Positions 42,100-51,144 of a DNA stretch of 64,000 bases are shown in pieces. How positions within the stretch are numbered: the stretch's first letter is position 1; each line of letters opens with the position of its first letter. The notes under the pieces are model-generated. The model did not search any database and was not told the origin of the DNA. It saw only the letters and a list, made by a program, of their open reading frames with translations. The stretch covers positions 62,001-126,000 of the forward strand of contig JAHLLI010000005.1 of assembly GCA_020444245.1 (NCBI GenBank), in the 5' to 3' direction. Both the position numbers and the translations under genes were made by a program. The stretch is from Actinomycetales bacterium. GTDB lineage: Bacteria > Actinomycetota > Actinomycetes > Actinomycetales > Cellulomonadaceae.

Positions 42100-42696
42100 A
42101 TGGCTCAGCGGCGCGACGCGAGGCGCAACCGTGCGCGCCTGCTCGACGCCGCCCGTGAGGTCTTCCAGGAGAGCGGGGCCGGCGCACCGCTGGACCTGGT
42201 CGCGCGGCGCGCCGGGGTGGGTCGCGGCACGCTCTACCGCAACTTCCCGGACCGCATCGCGCTGCTCGCCGCGCTCTTCGAGGAGCGGGTGGTCGAGCTC
42301 GAGGACCTCGTTGCCGCGTACGAGGGCGACGACGTGTTCGAGCGTCTCATCGCCGAGTACTGCCGCTACGAGCTGGCGATGCCGGGGTTCGGCGCTGTCC
42401 TGAGCGGCTTCGGCCTCCTGGGTCACCCGGCGCTGGAGCAGCTCGACGAGGCCACGGGGCGGCTCCTGGCGCGGGCCCTGGAGCGTTCGGTGCGGGCGGG
42501 GGTGCTGCGCGCCGACCTTCGTGCCGGCGACGCGCCGATGATCGCCGCGATGCTCAACGGGGTCCTCATGTCCCATCGCGGCGACGGCGCGTCCGAAGCG
42601 CTCGGACGGGCGCTCGAGCTGGTGCTCGACGGGATCCGCGCGCCCGAGCGCGTCGGCGCCGCGATGCCGGAGCCGATCCCCGGCGCTGTGCCCTGA
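42100..42696 (+). CDS. TetR/AcrR-family regulator
   Basis: 198 residues from ATG 42100. The HTH reads ARLLDAAREVFQESGAGAPLDLVARRAGVGRGTLYRNFPDRIALLAALF (about 13-61). The C-terminal domain contains FGLLGHPALEQLDEATGRLLARALERSVRAGVLRAD, common in regulators of small-molecule catabolism. It is divergent from an SDR gene and 57 bp upstream of a KSTD-like flavoprotein gene whose leader has a perfect 8-bp-arm dyad. It therefore could control both. Confidence 0.86.
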   Translation: MAQRRDARRNRARLLDAAREVFQESGAGAPLDLVARRAGVGRGTLYRNFPDRIALLAALFEERVVELEDLVAAYEGDDVFERLIAEYCRYELAMPGFGAVLSGFGLLGHPALEQLDEATGRLLARALERSVRAGVLRADLRAGDAPMIAAMLNGVLMSHRGDGASEALGRALELVLDGIRAPERVGAAMPEPIPGAVP

Positions 42697-42713
42697 CCCG
42701 CTGCTACGGTTGA

Positions 42714-42732
42714 AGCGGACACAATGTCCGCT
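42714..42732. promoter_or_regulatory. Perfect operator upstream of the KSTD-like gene
   Basis: AGCGGACA / TGTCCGCT, 8-bp perfect arms with a 3-bp centre, 21 bp before the flavoprotein ATG and 17 bp after the TetR stop. A TACGGT hexamer lies just upstream. Probable regulator-binding site; which regulator binds is inference. Confidence 0.5.
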
Positions 42733-42753
42733 CTCAGCCGCCTGGAGGGCCTC

Positions 42754-44412
42754 ATGGACGAGGTGGATGTCGTCGTCGTCGGCGCAGGCACCGGGATGCT
42801 CGCCGCGATCACCGCAGCGGAGGAGGGCCTGACGGTCCTCGTGGTGGAGAAGTCCGAGCACGTCGGAGGTTCGACGGCGCTCTCGGGTGGCGGGTTCTGG
42901 ATCCCGGGCAACTCGATCCTGGCCGAGGACGGCCGGCGCGAGGATCCCGAGCGGGTGAGGACCTACCTGCGCGCCGCGACCAAGGGCGAGGTCACCGACG
43001 AGCGCTGGCAGGCCCACGTCGACCACGGCCCCGCAGCGGTCGAGGTGCTGCGACGCCGGACGCCCCTGGCGTTCCAGGTCATGGCCGAGTACGCGGACTA
43101 CTTCCCCGAGCTGCCCGGTGGTTCTGCCACCGGCCGCGCGTGCGAGCCCAAGCCGTTCGACCTCAAGCGCCTGGGCACCGACCGGTCGATGATCCTGCCG
43201 CCGACGATGTCGGCCCCCTTCCCGATGCCGATCACGGGCAAGGGGTACAAGTGGACGAACCTCGTGGCGCGGACCCCGAAGGGCCTCGTGTCGACCATGC
43301 TCGCGGTGGGGCAGGGCGTGGGCGGCGCGGCGATCGGGCGGGAGTACGCCGCCGGTGGGCAGGCGCTGGCGGCCGGCCTGCTCGCGGGGCTGCGCTCGCT
43401 CGGTGTCCCGGTCTGGACGTCGAGCCCGCTCAAGGACCTGGTGGTCGAGGACGGCCGGGTGGTGGGCGTCGTGGTGGCCACCGGAGGCAAGGACCTGACG
43501 GTGCGGGCCCGCAAGGGTGTGGTCCTCGCTTCAGGGGGATTCGACCGCAACGCCGAGATGCGCCACACCTACCAGTCGGAGGCCGTCGACGGCTCGTGGA
43601 GCCTGGGCACGACCGCCGACACCGGTGAGGTGATCCGGATCGCCGAGTCCCACGGCGCGGACCTGGCGTTCATGGACGCGGCCTGGTGGTTCCCGTCGAT
43701 CCCGCTGCCCGACGGGCAGATGGGGGTCATGCTCGCCGAGCGCTCGCTCCCGGGCCAGATCATCGTCAACGGCCACGGCCGGCGCTTCATGGACGAGGCC
43801 GTCAACTACATGACCGCCGGGCAGATCATCACCGGCAAGCACACTGCCGAGGACCCGCACATCCCGGCCTGGATCGTGTTCGACCAGCGGTACCGCAACC
43901 GCTACCTGTTCGGCGCCGGGCTGTTCCCCCGGCAGCCGCTGCCACAGGCCTGGTACGACGCGGGCATCGCCAAGAAGGGCGACACGGTCGAGGACCTGGC
44001 CATGGAGCTCGCGATGCCGGAGCTGCCGGCCACCGTCGACCGGTTCAACCTGCTGGCCGCCGCGGGACGGGACGACGACTTCGGCCGCGGCGACTCCGCC
44101 TACGACCGGTACTACGGCGACCCGACCGTGAGCCCGAACCCGTGCCTGGGTCCCATCGACAAGGGCCCGTTCTACGCGGTGCAGGTGGTGCCGGGAGACC
44201 TCGGCACGTGCGGCGGCGTCCGCGCCGACCGGTACGCCAGGGCCCTGCGGGCCGACGGCTCGGTGATCGAGGGTCTCTACGCGATCGGGAACGCCGCCGG
44301 AAACGCCTTCGGCCGGGTGTACCCGGGCCCCGGGGCCACCGTGGGCCAGGGCCTGAGCTTCGGGTACGTCGCCGCGCAGCACGCGGCCGGCAAGCTGGGC
44401 CCGGGAGCGTAG
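42754..44412 (+). CDS. FAD-binding dehydrogenase, 3-ketosteroid delta1-dehydrogenase-like
   Basis: 552 residues from ATG 42754, which has GGAGGG upstream; the ATG at 42724 lies inside the operator. VVVVGAGTGMLAAITAAEEGLTVLVVEKSEHVGGSTALSGGGFW is the FAD site typical of KSTD/fumarate-reductase flavoproteins. GRVYPGPGATVGQG near the C-terminus matches the KSTD end, with Y523 in the position of the catalytic Tyr and the following PG retained. IVNGHGRRFMDEAVNYM is also typical. Such enzymes introduce a double bond next to a ring ketone. No other steroid genes are seen, so a monocyclic ketone is as likely a substrate. Confidence 0.83.
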   Translation: MDEVDVVVVGAGTGMLAAITAAEEGLTVLVVEKSEHVGGSTALSGGGFWIPGNSILAEDGRREDPERVRTYLRAATKGEVTDERWQAHVDHGPAAVEVLRRRTPLAFQVMAEYADYFPELPGGSATGRACEPKPFDLKRLGTDRSMILPPTMSAPFPMPITGKGYKWTNLVARTPKGLVSTMLAVGQGVGGAAIGREYAAGGQALAAGLLAGLRSLGVPVWTSSPLKDLVVEDGRVVGVVVATGGKDLTVRARKGVVLASGGFDRNAEMRHTYQSEAVDGSWSLGTTADTGEVIRIAESHGADLAFMDAAWWFPSIPLPDGQMGVMLAERSLPGQIIVNGHGRRFMDEAVNYMTAGQIITGKHTAEDPHIPAWIVFDQRYRNRYLFGAGLFPRQPLPQAWYDAGIAKKGDTVEDLAMELAMPELPATVDRFNLLAAAGRDDDFGRGDSAYDRYYGDPTVSPNPCLGPIDKGPFYAVQVVPGDLGTCGGVRADRYARALRADGSVIEGLYAIGNAAGNAFGRVYPGPGATVGQGLSFGYVAAQHAAGKLGPGA

Positions 44413-44434
44413 CCGGGAACAGCGGCCGAGGTGC

Positions 44435-45469
44435 CTAGGGCACGACGACGAGCTTCCCGACGTGCCGGCGCGTCGCCAGCTGCTCCTGCGCATCCCTGAC
44501 CCGGTCGAGGCCGAACGTCGCGGCGACCAGCGGGCGCACCTCGCCCCGCCGGGCGATGCGCACCAGCTCGTCGAAGATCGCCGGGGTGTGCATCGTCGAG
44601 CCGACCAGCGCGAGGTTGGCCAGGTACAGCCGCCGCACGTCCAGGTCCACGTGCCAGCCGCCCAGGGCGCCGGCCACCACCCAGCGCCCTCCCGGACGCA
44701 GCAGGTCCAGGCCCGCGCCCACGGTCGGCCCGGCGATCACGTCGATCACCGCGTCGTACCCGTCCTCGGCAGCTGCGCGCGCGTCGGCGACCACGTCGCC
44801 GCGCCCGCGGTCGACCGTCGCGCGGGCTCCGGCACGCAGGACGGCGTCCCGCTTCCCGCTGCTGCACACCGCGACGACCCCCGCGCCGCGCGCCCGGGCC
44901 AGCTGGACCGCCGCGAGCCCGACGGAGCCGGACGCGCCGGTGACCAGCACCGTGTCGCCCGCCGCGACGCCGCCGCGTTCGAGCATCCCGAGCGCCGTCC
45001 CGTACGCGATCGGCAGGGCGGCGAGCTCGATGTCCGTCAGCGGCGAGCCGTCGACCGGGTGAGCCCTCGCGCCCGGCACCACCACGTACTCCGCGAACCC
45101 GCCGTCCCGCTCGCTGCCGAGCACGTCGGCCGGCCGGGCGTCCGGCCCGGGCCCGTCGTAGATCGCCGGGTCCACCAGGACGCGCGACCCGACGAGCGCG
45201 GTGCCCTCGGCGTCTCCCGCCGCCACCACGGTGCCTGCGACGTCGCCGCCCTGGATGCGCGGGAAGTCGAGCGGCCCGAGCCACCCCGCCTTGGCGTCCG
45301 GGTCCTCGGCGGTGCCGTACGAGCCCTCGCGGGTCCACAGGTCGGTGTTGTTGCAGCCGGCGGCGGCCACCCGCACCAGGACCTCGCCGGCCGACGGTGC
45401 CGGGACCGGCACCTCCCGCAGCTCGATCGCGTCGAGGCCGCCGTGGTGGGTGGTGACCGCCGCGCGCAT
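44435..45469 (-). CDS. Medium-chain dehydrogenase/reductase, quinone oxidoreductase-like (zinc-free)
   Basis: 344 residues from ATG 45469 (MRAAVTTHHGGLDAIELREVPVP), the usual family start, with CGGAGCG close upstream. Longer starts at 45520/45523 lack a ribosome site. GAAGCNNTDLWTREG and GGDVAGTVVAAGD form the substrate half, and DTVLVTGASGSVGLAAVQLARARGAGVVAVCSS the NADPH site. The structural zinc cysteines are absent. It may reduce an activated double bond or quinone. It faces the KSTD-like gene tail-to-tail and follows the FAD monooxygenase gene on the same strand after a 118-bp gap. Confidence 0.82.
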   Translation of the reverse strand: MRAAVTTHHGGLDAIELREVPVPAPSAGEVLVRVAAAGCNNTDLWTREGSYGTAEDPDAKAGWLGPLDFPRIQGGDVAGTVVAAGDAEGTALVGSRVLVDPAIYDGPGPDARPADVLGSERDGGFAEYVVVPGARAHPVDGSPLTDIELAALPIAYGTALGMLERGGVAAGDTVLVTGASGSVGLAAVQLARARGAGVVAVCSSGKRDAVLRAGARATVDRGRGDVVADARAAAEDGYDAVIDVIAGPTVGAGLDLLRPGGRWVVAGALGGWHVDLDVRRLYLANLALVGSTMHTPAIFDELVRIARRGEVRPLVAATFGLDRVRDAQEQLATRRHVGKLVVVP

Positions 45470-45587
45470 GCGCTCCGGTGCGGCCTGCGGCGATCCGGGG
45501 GGTAGCGATCCGTGCTGCATCACGCCAGCATCGCAGCACGCATCGTTGCCAGGGCTCGAGCGGGTCCGCGGGGGAGTGGTCCCCGGC

Positions 45588-46799
45588 TCAGTAGCGGTAC
45601 ACGGTCTGCGCGGTCGGTACCCCGCGCGGCCCGTACGGCGCCTTCTCGAGCCACGTCCCGGCCTCCGGGTCGGTCGCGGCCCGCTCGGCGGCCGCCCGGA
45701 TCCGCTCGGCGGCCTCGGCGTCCGGCCGCAGGTGCGCGAGCGCCTCGCCGGCGGCGTCCCGGTTGAACAGCGCGGCCGAGCGCCGAGCCCTGGCGGCGGC
45801 CTCCATGCCGGCCACGGCCAGCGCTGGGGTACGCGCCGCGTGCGCCAGCGCGATCCCCTGCGCGGCGGCCTCGGCGTCGGGCACGCCCGAGTTCAGGCCG
45901 CGCGCGCCGAACGGGGCGAACAGGTGCGCCGCCTCGCCGGCGAGCAGCACCTTGTGGTGCGCGTCGGTGAACGTGCTGGCCACGAGCTGCATGAACTGGT
46001 AGGTCGAGATCCACGTGACGCGGTCGGCGTACCCGGCGGGCATCACGGCGTCCAGCCACCCGCGCACGCCCTCGGGGCTGCCGAGCACCTCCGGGTCGTC
46101 CTCGGGGCGCAGCTGCAGATCCACCCGCCAGCCCCCGGCGAACGGCACCACCAGCACGTTGCGCCCGTCGACCGCAGGGTGCGCGTAGTGGAACACCCGC
46201 TCGATCGGCATGCTCGGGCGGTCCAGCTCGGCGACGTCGACCACGATGTACCAGCCGTCGTCGCGCCCGCCCTCCATCACCGCGCCGATCTGCTTGCGGA
46301 CCACCGAGCGTGACCCGTCGGCGCCGATCGCGTAGCGGGCCCGCCACTGCGCGCCGGCGGCGGTCACCACGCTCACGCCGTCGGGGTCGGTGCTCAGCCC
46401 GCTGACCTCCTGGTCCCACGCGAACTCCACCCCGGCCTCGGTCGCGTGCCGGCGCAGCATCGCCTCGATCTGCACCTGCGGCAGGCTCGTGAAGTGCGGC
46501 CGCACGCCCGGCGCGGGGGGCGGGTAGGTCTTGGCGTAGACCTGCGTGCCGGCGTAGAACGTGCGCTGCGTGGGCCACCAGTAGCCGGCGGCGTCCAGCT
46601 CGTCGCCGAGCCCGGGGCTGAGCCGGTCGAGGATCTCCACGGTGGTCGAGTGGGTGAAGATCGCCCTGCTGCCGGGTCGCAGGCGGTCGGCGCCGCCGGT
46701 CTCGAGCACCGTGACGTCCAGGCCGTAGGCCCGCAGGGCCAGGGCGGCGGTGAGCCCCACGGGCCCCGCGCCGATCACGATCGTGCTGCGCTCGTTCAT
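45588..46799 (-). CDS. FAD-dependent aromatic monooxygenase (PHBH fold)
   Basis: 403 residues. TIVIGAGPVGLTAALALRAYGLDVTVLE is the first FAD motif, RYAIGADGSRSVVRKQIG the DG motif and VLLAGEAAHLFAPFGARGLNSGVPDAEAAAQGI the GD motif, together diagnostic for class A flavoprotein hydroxylases. The ATG overlaps the upstream FAH gene (ATGA), and it is the last gene of the thiolase-ligase operon. It would hydroxylate an aromatic ring. With gentisate dioxygenase in the same regulon, conversion of a hydroxybenzoate to gentisate is the simplest reading, as by 3-hydroxybenzoate 6-hydroxylase or salicylate 5-hydroxylase activity. Substrate not proven. Confidence 0.85.
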   Translation of the reverse strand: MNERSTIVIGAGPVGLTAALALRAYGLDVTVLETGGADRLRPGSRAIFTHSTTVEILDRLSPGLGDELDAAGYWWPTQRTFYAGTQVYAKTYPPPAPGVRPHFTSLPQVQIEAMLRRHATEAGVEFAWDQEVSGLSTDPDGVSVVTAAGAQWRARYAIGADGSRSVVRKQIGAVMEGGRDDGWYIVVDVAELDRPSMPIERVFHYAHPAVDGRNVLVVPFAGGWRVDLQLRPEDDPEVLGSPEGVRGWLDAVMPAGYADRVTWISTYQFMQLVASTFTDAHHKVLLAGEAAHLFAPFGARGLNSGVPDAEAAAQGIALAHAARTPALAVAGMEAAARARRSAALFNRDAAGEALAHLRPDAEAAERIRAAAERAATDPEAGTWLEKAPYGPRGVPTAQTVYRY

Positions 46800-47695
46800 G
46801 GCGTCGGTCCGTTCGTCGTCGTGGTGCCGGTGAGCCCGCGGTGCCACACGCCGGGGCGATGGTCGTAGTCGATCGCGTGCGCGGCGCTCACCTCGACCTC
46901 CAGGCGCCCGACGCGGGAGATCTCCACCGCGACGCGGTCGCCGTCGTGGATCGGCCCCACCCCGGCGGGCGTGCCGGTGAGGATGACGTCGCCGGGCTCC
47001 AGGGCCATGACGTGGCTGGCGTAGGAGACGAGCTCTGCGACGCCCAGGATGAGGTCCGCGGTGCTCGCGTGCTGGCGCAGCTCGTCGCCCACCCACAGCC
47101 GCAGGTCCAGCGCGCCGGGGTCGCCCACCTCGTCGGCGGTGACCACCCACGGGCCCAGGGGCGTGAAGGTGGCGAACGACTTGCGGGTGGAGCGGTCCTC
47201 GGTGGAGCGCACCGTGATGTCCAGCCCGCAGGTGTACCCGAGCACCGCGTCCATGGCCTGCTCGGGCGACAGGTGCCGTGCCGGGCGGCCGAGCACCACG
47301 GTGAGCTCGCCCTCGTGGTCGGTGCGCATGTCGGTGTACGGCAGCTCGACGGTCCCACCGGGCCCGATCACCGACGAGCGCGCCTTGAGGAACACGCCCA
47401 GCTGCGCCACCGTGAGCTGCTCGTGCATCTCGACCTGGTGGTCGCGGTAGTTGACGGGTGCGCCCACCACCGTGCGCGGTCGCAGCGGCGCGGCCAGGGC
47501 GACGTCGGCCAGGTCCACCCGGGGCAGCGCGGCGAGGTCCAGGGCGGCCAGGGGCGCGCCGCCGTCCCCGCGGTCCAGGAGGGTGACCAACGGGTCGCGC
47601 TCCCCGGTCAGCCCCAGGGCGGCCGTGGCGTCGCCCGCCACCCGCCCGTCGACGCTCACCAGGAGCCGGCCGTCGATCGTGGTCGCGATCTTCAC
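46796..47695 (-). CDS. Fumarylacetoacetate hydrolase-family protein (FAH copy 1)
   Basis: 299 residues from GTG 47695, overlapping the thioesterase stop by 4 bp. The metal site is in DHEGELTVVLGR. GYTCGLDITVRSTEDRSTRKSFATFTPLGPWVV and DVILTGTPAGVGPIHDGD are the family motifs. Members hydrolyse C-C bonds of ring-cleavage products or decarboxylate oxo acids. A second FAH gene lies in the gentisate operon, so this one probably acts on a different product or on an acyl intermediate. Confidence 0.87.
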   Translation of the reverse strand: MKIATTIDGRLLVSVDGRVAGDATAALGLTGERDPLVTLLDRGDGGAPLAALDLAALPRVDLADVALAAPLRPRTVVGAPVNYRDHQVEMHEQLTVAQLGVFLKARSSVIGPGGTVELPYTDMRTDHEGELTVVLGRPARHLSPEQAMDAVLGYTCGLDITVRSTEDRSTRKSFATFTPLGPWVVTADEVGDPGALDLRLWVGDELRQHASTADLILGVAELVSYASHVMALEPGDVILTGTPAGVGPIHDGDRVAVEISRVGRLEVEVSAAHAIDYDHRPGVWHRGLTGTTTTNGPTP

Positions 47696-48093
47696 GCGGG
47701 CACCTCCGCGCTCGCGGTGAGGGCCTCGCGCACCGCCGGCGGTAGCGGGCGGGGGTGCTCGTCCTCGTCCACCAGGACCACCGTGGTGTGCCCCTCGAAC
47801 GCCGGCACGGCGCTGCCGTCCGGGTCCAGGCGGGTGGCTCGCCACACGTAGCCCACCGAGGTGCGGCCGACGTGCTCGACGTCGAGGGTCATGTCGATCA
47901 GGTCGTCGAACCGCAGGGGGGCGCTGAACTCGACCCGGATGGCGCGGCGCGGGAACGAGGTCATGTCCCCGACCCCGAGCGCACGCAGATGCTCGTGCTC
48001 GGCCAGCTCGGCCCAGCGCAGCGCGGCGGTGTGGTGGATGCGTCCGGACGCATCGGTGTCCACCCAGGCGACGCGGAGCCTCAGCGTGGTCAT
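47692..48093 (-). CDS. Acyl-CoA thioesterase (4-hydroxybenzoyl-CoA thioesterase-like hotdog fold)
   Basis: 133 residues. VAWVDTDASGRIHHTAALRWAELAEHEHL carries the D-x-D/S-G-x-x-H/Y pattern of 4HBT-type thioesterases, in which the Asp near residue 12 is catalytic. The rest forms one hotdog domain. Its ATG overlaps the SDR stop and its own stop overlaps the FAH start. In the operon it would release the free aromatic acid from CoA after side-chain shortening, giving the substrate of the monooxygenase. Confidence 0.85.
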   Translation of the reverse strand: MTTLRLRVAWVDTDASGRIHHTAALRWAELAEHEHLRALGVGDMTSFPRRAIRVEFSAPLRFDDLIDMTLDVEHVGRTSVGYVWRATRLDPDGSAVPAFEGHTTVVLVDEDEHPRPLPPAVREALTASAEVPA

Positions 48094-49016
48094 GACCGGC
48101 CCGCCTGTGCCTCGACGGGCGGCAGCACGATGCCCGACGTCTGGGCGTCGGACGCCAGCTGCGCGGTCCACGCCTCGCCGATCGAGGCGACGTCCCAGCC
48201 GCCGTCGCGCAGCAGCACCTGCGCGGCGCCCGGGTGGGTGTAGAGGGTGAGCGCGTCGCCGCCGATCCCGATCGCCTGGCCGGTCACGTCGGCCGCGGCG
48301 TCCGAGGCGAGCCAGACCACCAGCGGGGCCACGTCCTGCGGCATGCCGAGGGCGTGCTCGCGGCGCAGCGCCGGTGGGATCGGTTCGCCGCGCTCGACGG
48401 CCGCGGCGACGTCGGCGTAGATCGGGATGGTCGCGGTCATCGCGGTCATCGCGGTGGGGATCACGGCGTTGACGGTGATCCCGGCCCGGGCCAGCTCGAG
48501 GGACCACGTGCGCGCCATGGCCACGATCCCTGCCTTGGCGGCGGCGTAGTTGGTCTGGCCGAAGTTCCCGTGCTGGCCGGCGGGGGAGCCGACCACGATG
48601 ATCCGCCCGCCTTCGCCGGCCTCGCGCAGGTGCCGGGCCGCGGCGCGGGCCACGGTGAACGTGCCCCGCAGGTGGGTGGCGATCACCGCGTCGAACTGCT
48701 CGTCGGTCATCTTCCACAGCACGGCGTCGCGCAGCACGCCCGCGTTGGTCACCAGGACGTCCAGCCGGCCGAGCTGCTCGACGGCCGTCGTGACGAGCGC
48801 GTCGGCGACCTCGCTGGGCCCGACCGCTCCGGGCGCGGCGACGGCGCGCCCGCCGTCGGCGGTGATCGACGCGGCCGCCGCGCCCGCGGTGTCCGGGTTG
48901 GCGTCGTTGACCACCACGGCGGCGCCGACGGCCGCGAGTGCGCGGGCGTACGCCAGGCCCAGGCCCTGGCCCGCGCCGGTGACGATCGCGACCTTGCCCT
49001 CGAGCGCCCCGCTCAT
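48090..49016 (-). CDS. SDR-family 3-hydroxyacyl-CoA dehydrogenase-like enzyme
   Basis: 308 residues, longer than a plain SDR. VAIVTGAGQGLGLAYARALAAVGAAVVVND matches the SDR module found in peroxisomal-type multifunctional beta-oxidation enzymes, followed by VLVTNAGVLRD. The active site has VVGSPAGQHGNFGQTNYAAAKAGIVAMART (Tyr and Lys). A ~50-residue C-terminal extension follows. It overlaps the MaoC stop and the thioesterase start, so it should oxidise the 3-hydroxyacyl-CoA made by the hydratase. Confidence 0.87.
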   Translation of the reverse strand: MSGALEGKVAIVTGAGQGLGLAYARALAAVGAAVVVNDANPDTAGAAAASITADGGRAVAAPGAVGPSEVADALVTTAVEQLGRLDVLVTNAGVLRDAVLWKMTDEQFDAVIATHLRGTFTVARAAARHLREAGEGGRIIVVGSPAGQHGNFGQTNYAAAKAGIVAMARTWSLELARAGITVNAVIPTAMTAMTATIPIYADVAAAVERGEPIPPALRREHALGMPQDVAPLVVWLASDAAADVTGQAIGIGGDALTLYTHPGAAQVLLRDGGWDVASIGEAWTAQLASDAQTSGIVLPPVEAQAGRS

Positions 49017-49486
49017 GCGTAGTACCGCACGATCATCGCGGCGACCACGGCCGGCTTGGCCGAGCCCTCGACCTCGATGGTGGTGCTCCAGTGCGCCTGC
49101 ACGCCGCCCGGCACCTGGTCCAGCGCGGTGAGCGTGGTCGAGGCCCGCACCCGCGAGCCCACGGGTACCGGCGCAGGGAAGCGGAGCTTGTCCAGGCCGT
49201 AGTTGATCGCGGTGCCGACCTCGACCACCTGGACCAGCTCGGCCATCATCGGCACGACCAGGGACAGGGTGAGGTAGCCGTGCGCGATGGTCCCCCCGAA
49301 GGGCGTCCCGGCCGCGAAGGCGGGGTCGAGGTGGATCGGGTTGTGGTCGCCGGTCACGTCCGCGAACGTGTCGACCTCGGCCTGGGTGATGGGCCGCCAG
49401 GTCGACGGTCCGAGCGGCACCCCGAGCAGCGACGGCAGCTCGGCGATCGTGGCCCGCGTCGCGGTGGGCATGGTCTCACTGGACAT
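49013..49486 (-). CDS. MaoC-family (R)-specific enoyl-CoA hydratase
   Basis: 157 residues. The catalytic dyad is D47 and H52 in TGDHNPIHLD, followed by FGGTIAHGYLTLSLV, the complete R-hydratase signature. ATG 49486 lies 10 bp inside the upstream acyl-CoA ligase gene. It adds water to an alpha,beta-unsaturated acyl-CoA such as a cinnamoyl-CoA type compound. Confidence 0.9.
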   Translation of the reverse strand: MSSETMPTATRATIAELPSLLGVPLGPSTWRPITQAEVDTFADVTGDHNPIHLDPAFAAGTPFGGTIAHGYLTLSLVVPMMAELVQVVEVGTAINYGLDKLRFPAPVPVGSRVRASTTLTALDQVPGGVQAHWSTTIEVEGSAKPAVVAAMIVRYYA

Positions 49487-51137
49487 GGGTGCTCGCCTTC
49501 TCTCGGGGTGCGCCTGCCTCTCGGGCCATGGCGATGAGTGCGCGGAGGTTGAGCTTGCCGCTCTGGGTCCGGTCGATCCGGTCCCGCACGACGATCCGGC
49601 GGGGCATCTTGTAGCCCGCCAGGCGGCCGGTCAGGTGTGCGTGGACCTGCTCGGCCGTGAGGGTGCGGCCCTCGCGGGGCGAGACGACGGCGGCCACCAT
49701 CGCCCCCCAGCGCTCGTCCGGCACGCCGAAGACCACGCAGTCGGCGACGTCCGGGTGGGCCAGGATCTCCGCCTCGACCTCGGCGGGGTAGACCTTCTCG
49801 CCTCCGGTGTTGACCACCGCGGTACCGCGGCCGAGCAGCTCGACACGGTCACCCTCGAGCCGTCGTGCGTAGTCGCCGGGGACCACCCAGCGGTGCCCGT
49901 CCACCTCGAGGTACACGGTGGCGGTGCGCTCCGGGTCGCGGAAGTACCCCAGCGGTGCGACGCCGCCGTAGGCGAGCAGTCCGGTGCGGCCCGGCTCGTG
50001 CGGCAGCTCGTGCCCGCTCTCGTCGACCACCGTCGCGCCGGCGGCGAGCCGCAGGGACGAGGGCAGGTCGTCGGGTGAGCGCACCGTCGAGTAGGCGAAC
50101 GGGCCGCCCTCGCTCGCCCCGACGATGTCGAAGAGCATCGCGTCCAGGTGCCGCAGCAGCCCCGCCTTGGCGTCGTCGGACCAGAGCATCCCCGAGCTCA
50201 TCATCAGGCGGACGCTCGAGACGTCGTGCGGCGTGCCGGCGGCGGCGGCACGGTCGAGCTCGGCGACGAGCGGTACGGCGATCGCGTTGCCGGCGATGAT
50301 CACCCGGTCCACCCGGTGCTCGGCGATCACCCGCAGCGCGAGCGCCGGGTCGAAGCCGGCCTGGCCGAGGAACACCACCGTGCCGCCGAGCAGCAGCGTG
50401 TTCATGGCGTTGAACATCGCCATGGCGTGCATCAGGGGGCTGATCGGCAGCGTGTGCGGGGCGGGCACGGTGGGGTCGGCCGCGATCGCGACCACCTCGT
50501 CCAGCGTGGTGGGGAAGGCCGCGCCGGTCGTGCCGTAGGCGGACACCAGCTGGGAGGCGAACAGGCCGCCGTGCTGCCAGACCACGGCCTTGGGCGTGCC
50601 CGTCGTGCCGCCGGTGACGATGAAGATCTCGTCGTCGCCGCCGATCGGCTGCGGGTCGCGCAGCGGCGCGGTGCGGAGCAGCGTCTCGTAGGCCTGGGCC
50701 GCGGGCAGCACGGGCCCGCCGTCGTTGACCTGCACCAGGGCGATGCCCGCGTCGCCGAGATCGGCGTCGTCGACGACCTCGGCGAGCGAGTCGGGGAAGA
50801 GCAGGACGCCGGGCTCGGTGAGGGCGAGCAGCGCGCGCAGCTCGTCGCGCTTGTACCGGAAGTTGATGTTGACCGGGACGGCGCCGAGCTTGAAGGCCGC
50901 GTAGACGCTCTCCAGGTACTCCTGCCGGTTGTAGCAGAAGAGCCCCACCCGGTCGCCGTGGCCGACGCCGCGCTCGCGCAGGGCAGCGGCGAGCCGCGCG
51001 GCACGCTCCTCGAGCTCGGCGTAGGTGGTGTGCCGGTCGCGGTCCACCACGGCGACCCGGTCGCCGACGGCGGCGGCCAGGGCGTCCCAGAGGGTCGACC
51101 AGTTCTCGTGGACCTGCGGTCCGGTCACCGCGACCAT
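49476..51137 (-). CDS. Acyl-CoA/aryl-CoA synthetase (AMP-forming)
   Basis: 553 residues. The AMP motif is FIVTGGTTGTPKAVVWQHGG. The adenine motif, normally a Tyr/Thr-Glu segment, reads DIVGASEGG. RWVVPGDYARRLEGDRVELLGRG holds the ribose-binding Asp, and DRTQSGKLNLRAL the C-terminal catalytic lysine. This is a full-length ANL ligase with no missing key residue. It is the second gene of the operon, 7 bp after the thiolase, and would activate the aromatic or phenylpropanoid acid to its CoA ester. Confidence 0.9.
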   Translation of the reverse strand: MVAVTGPQVHENWSTLWDALAAAVGDRVAVVDRDRHTTYAELEERAARLAAALRERGVGHGDRVGLFCYNRQEYLESVYAAFKLGAVPVNINFRYKRDELRALLALTEPGVLLFPDSLAEVVDDADLGDAGIALVQVNDGGPVLPAAQAYETLLRTAPLRDPQPIGGDDEIFIVTGGTTGTPKAVVWQHGGLFASQLVSAYGTTGAAFPTTLDEVVAIAADPTVPAPHTLPISPLMHAMAMFNAMNTLLLGGTVVFLGQAGFDPALALRVIAEHRVDRVIIAGNAIAVPLVAELDRAAAAGTPHDVSSVRLMMSSGMLWSDDAKAGLLRHLDAMLFDIVGASEGGPFAYSTVRSPDDLPSSLRLAAGATVVDESGHELPHEPGRTGLLAYGGVAPLGYFRDPERTATVYLEVDGHRWVVPGDYARRLEGDRVELLGRGTAVVNTGGEKVYPAEVEAEILAHPDVADCVVFGVPDERWGAMVAAVVSPREGRTLTAEQVHAHLTGRLAGYKMPRRIVVRDRIDRTQSGKLNLRALIAMAREAGAPREKASTHVQ

Positions 51138-51144
51138 GCCCGGC

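Noticed and set aside
44430-44445. GTGCC...GGCAC palindrome at the end of the quinone-reductase-like gene
   Set aside because: Short arms inside coding sequence and no T-run; not supported as terminator or operator.
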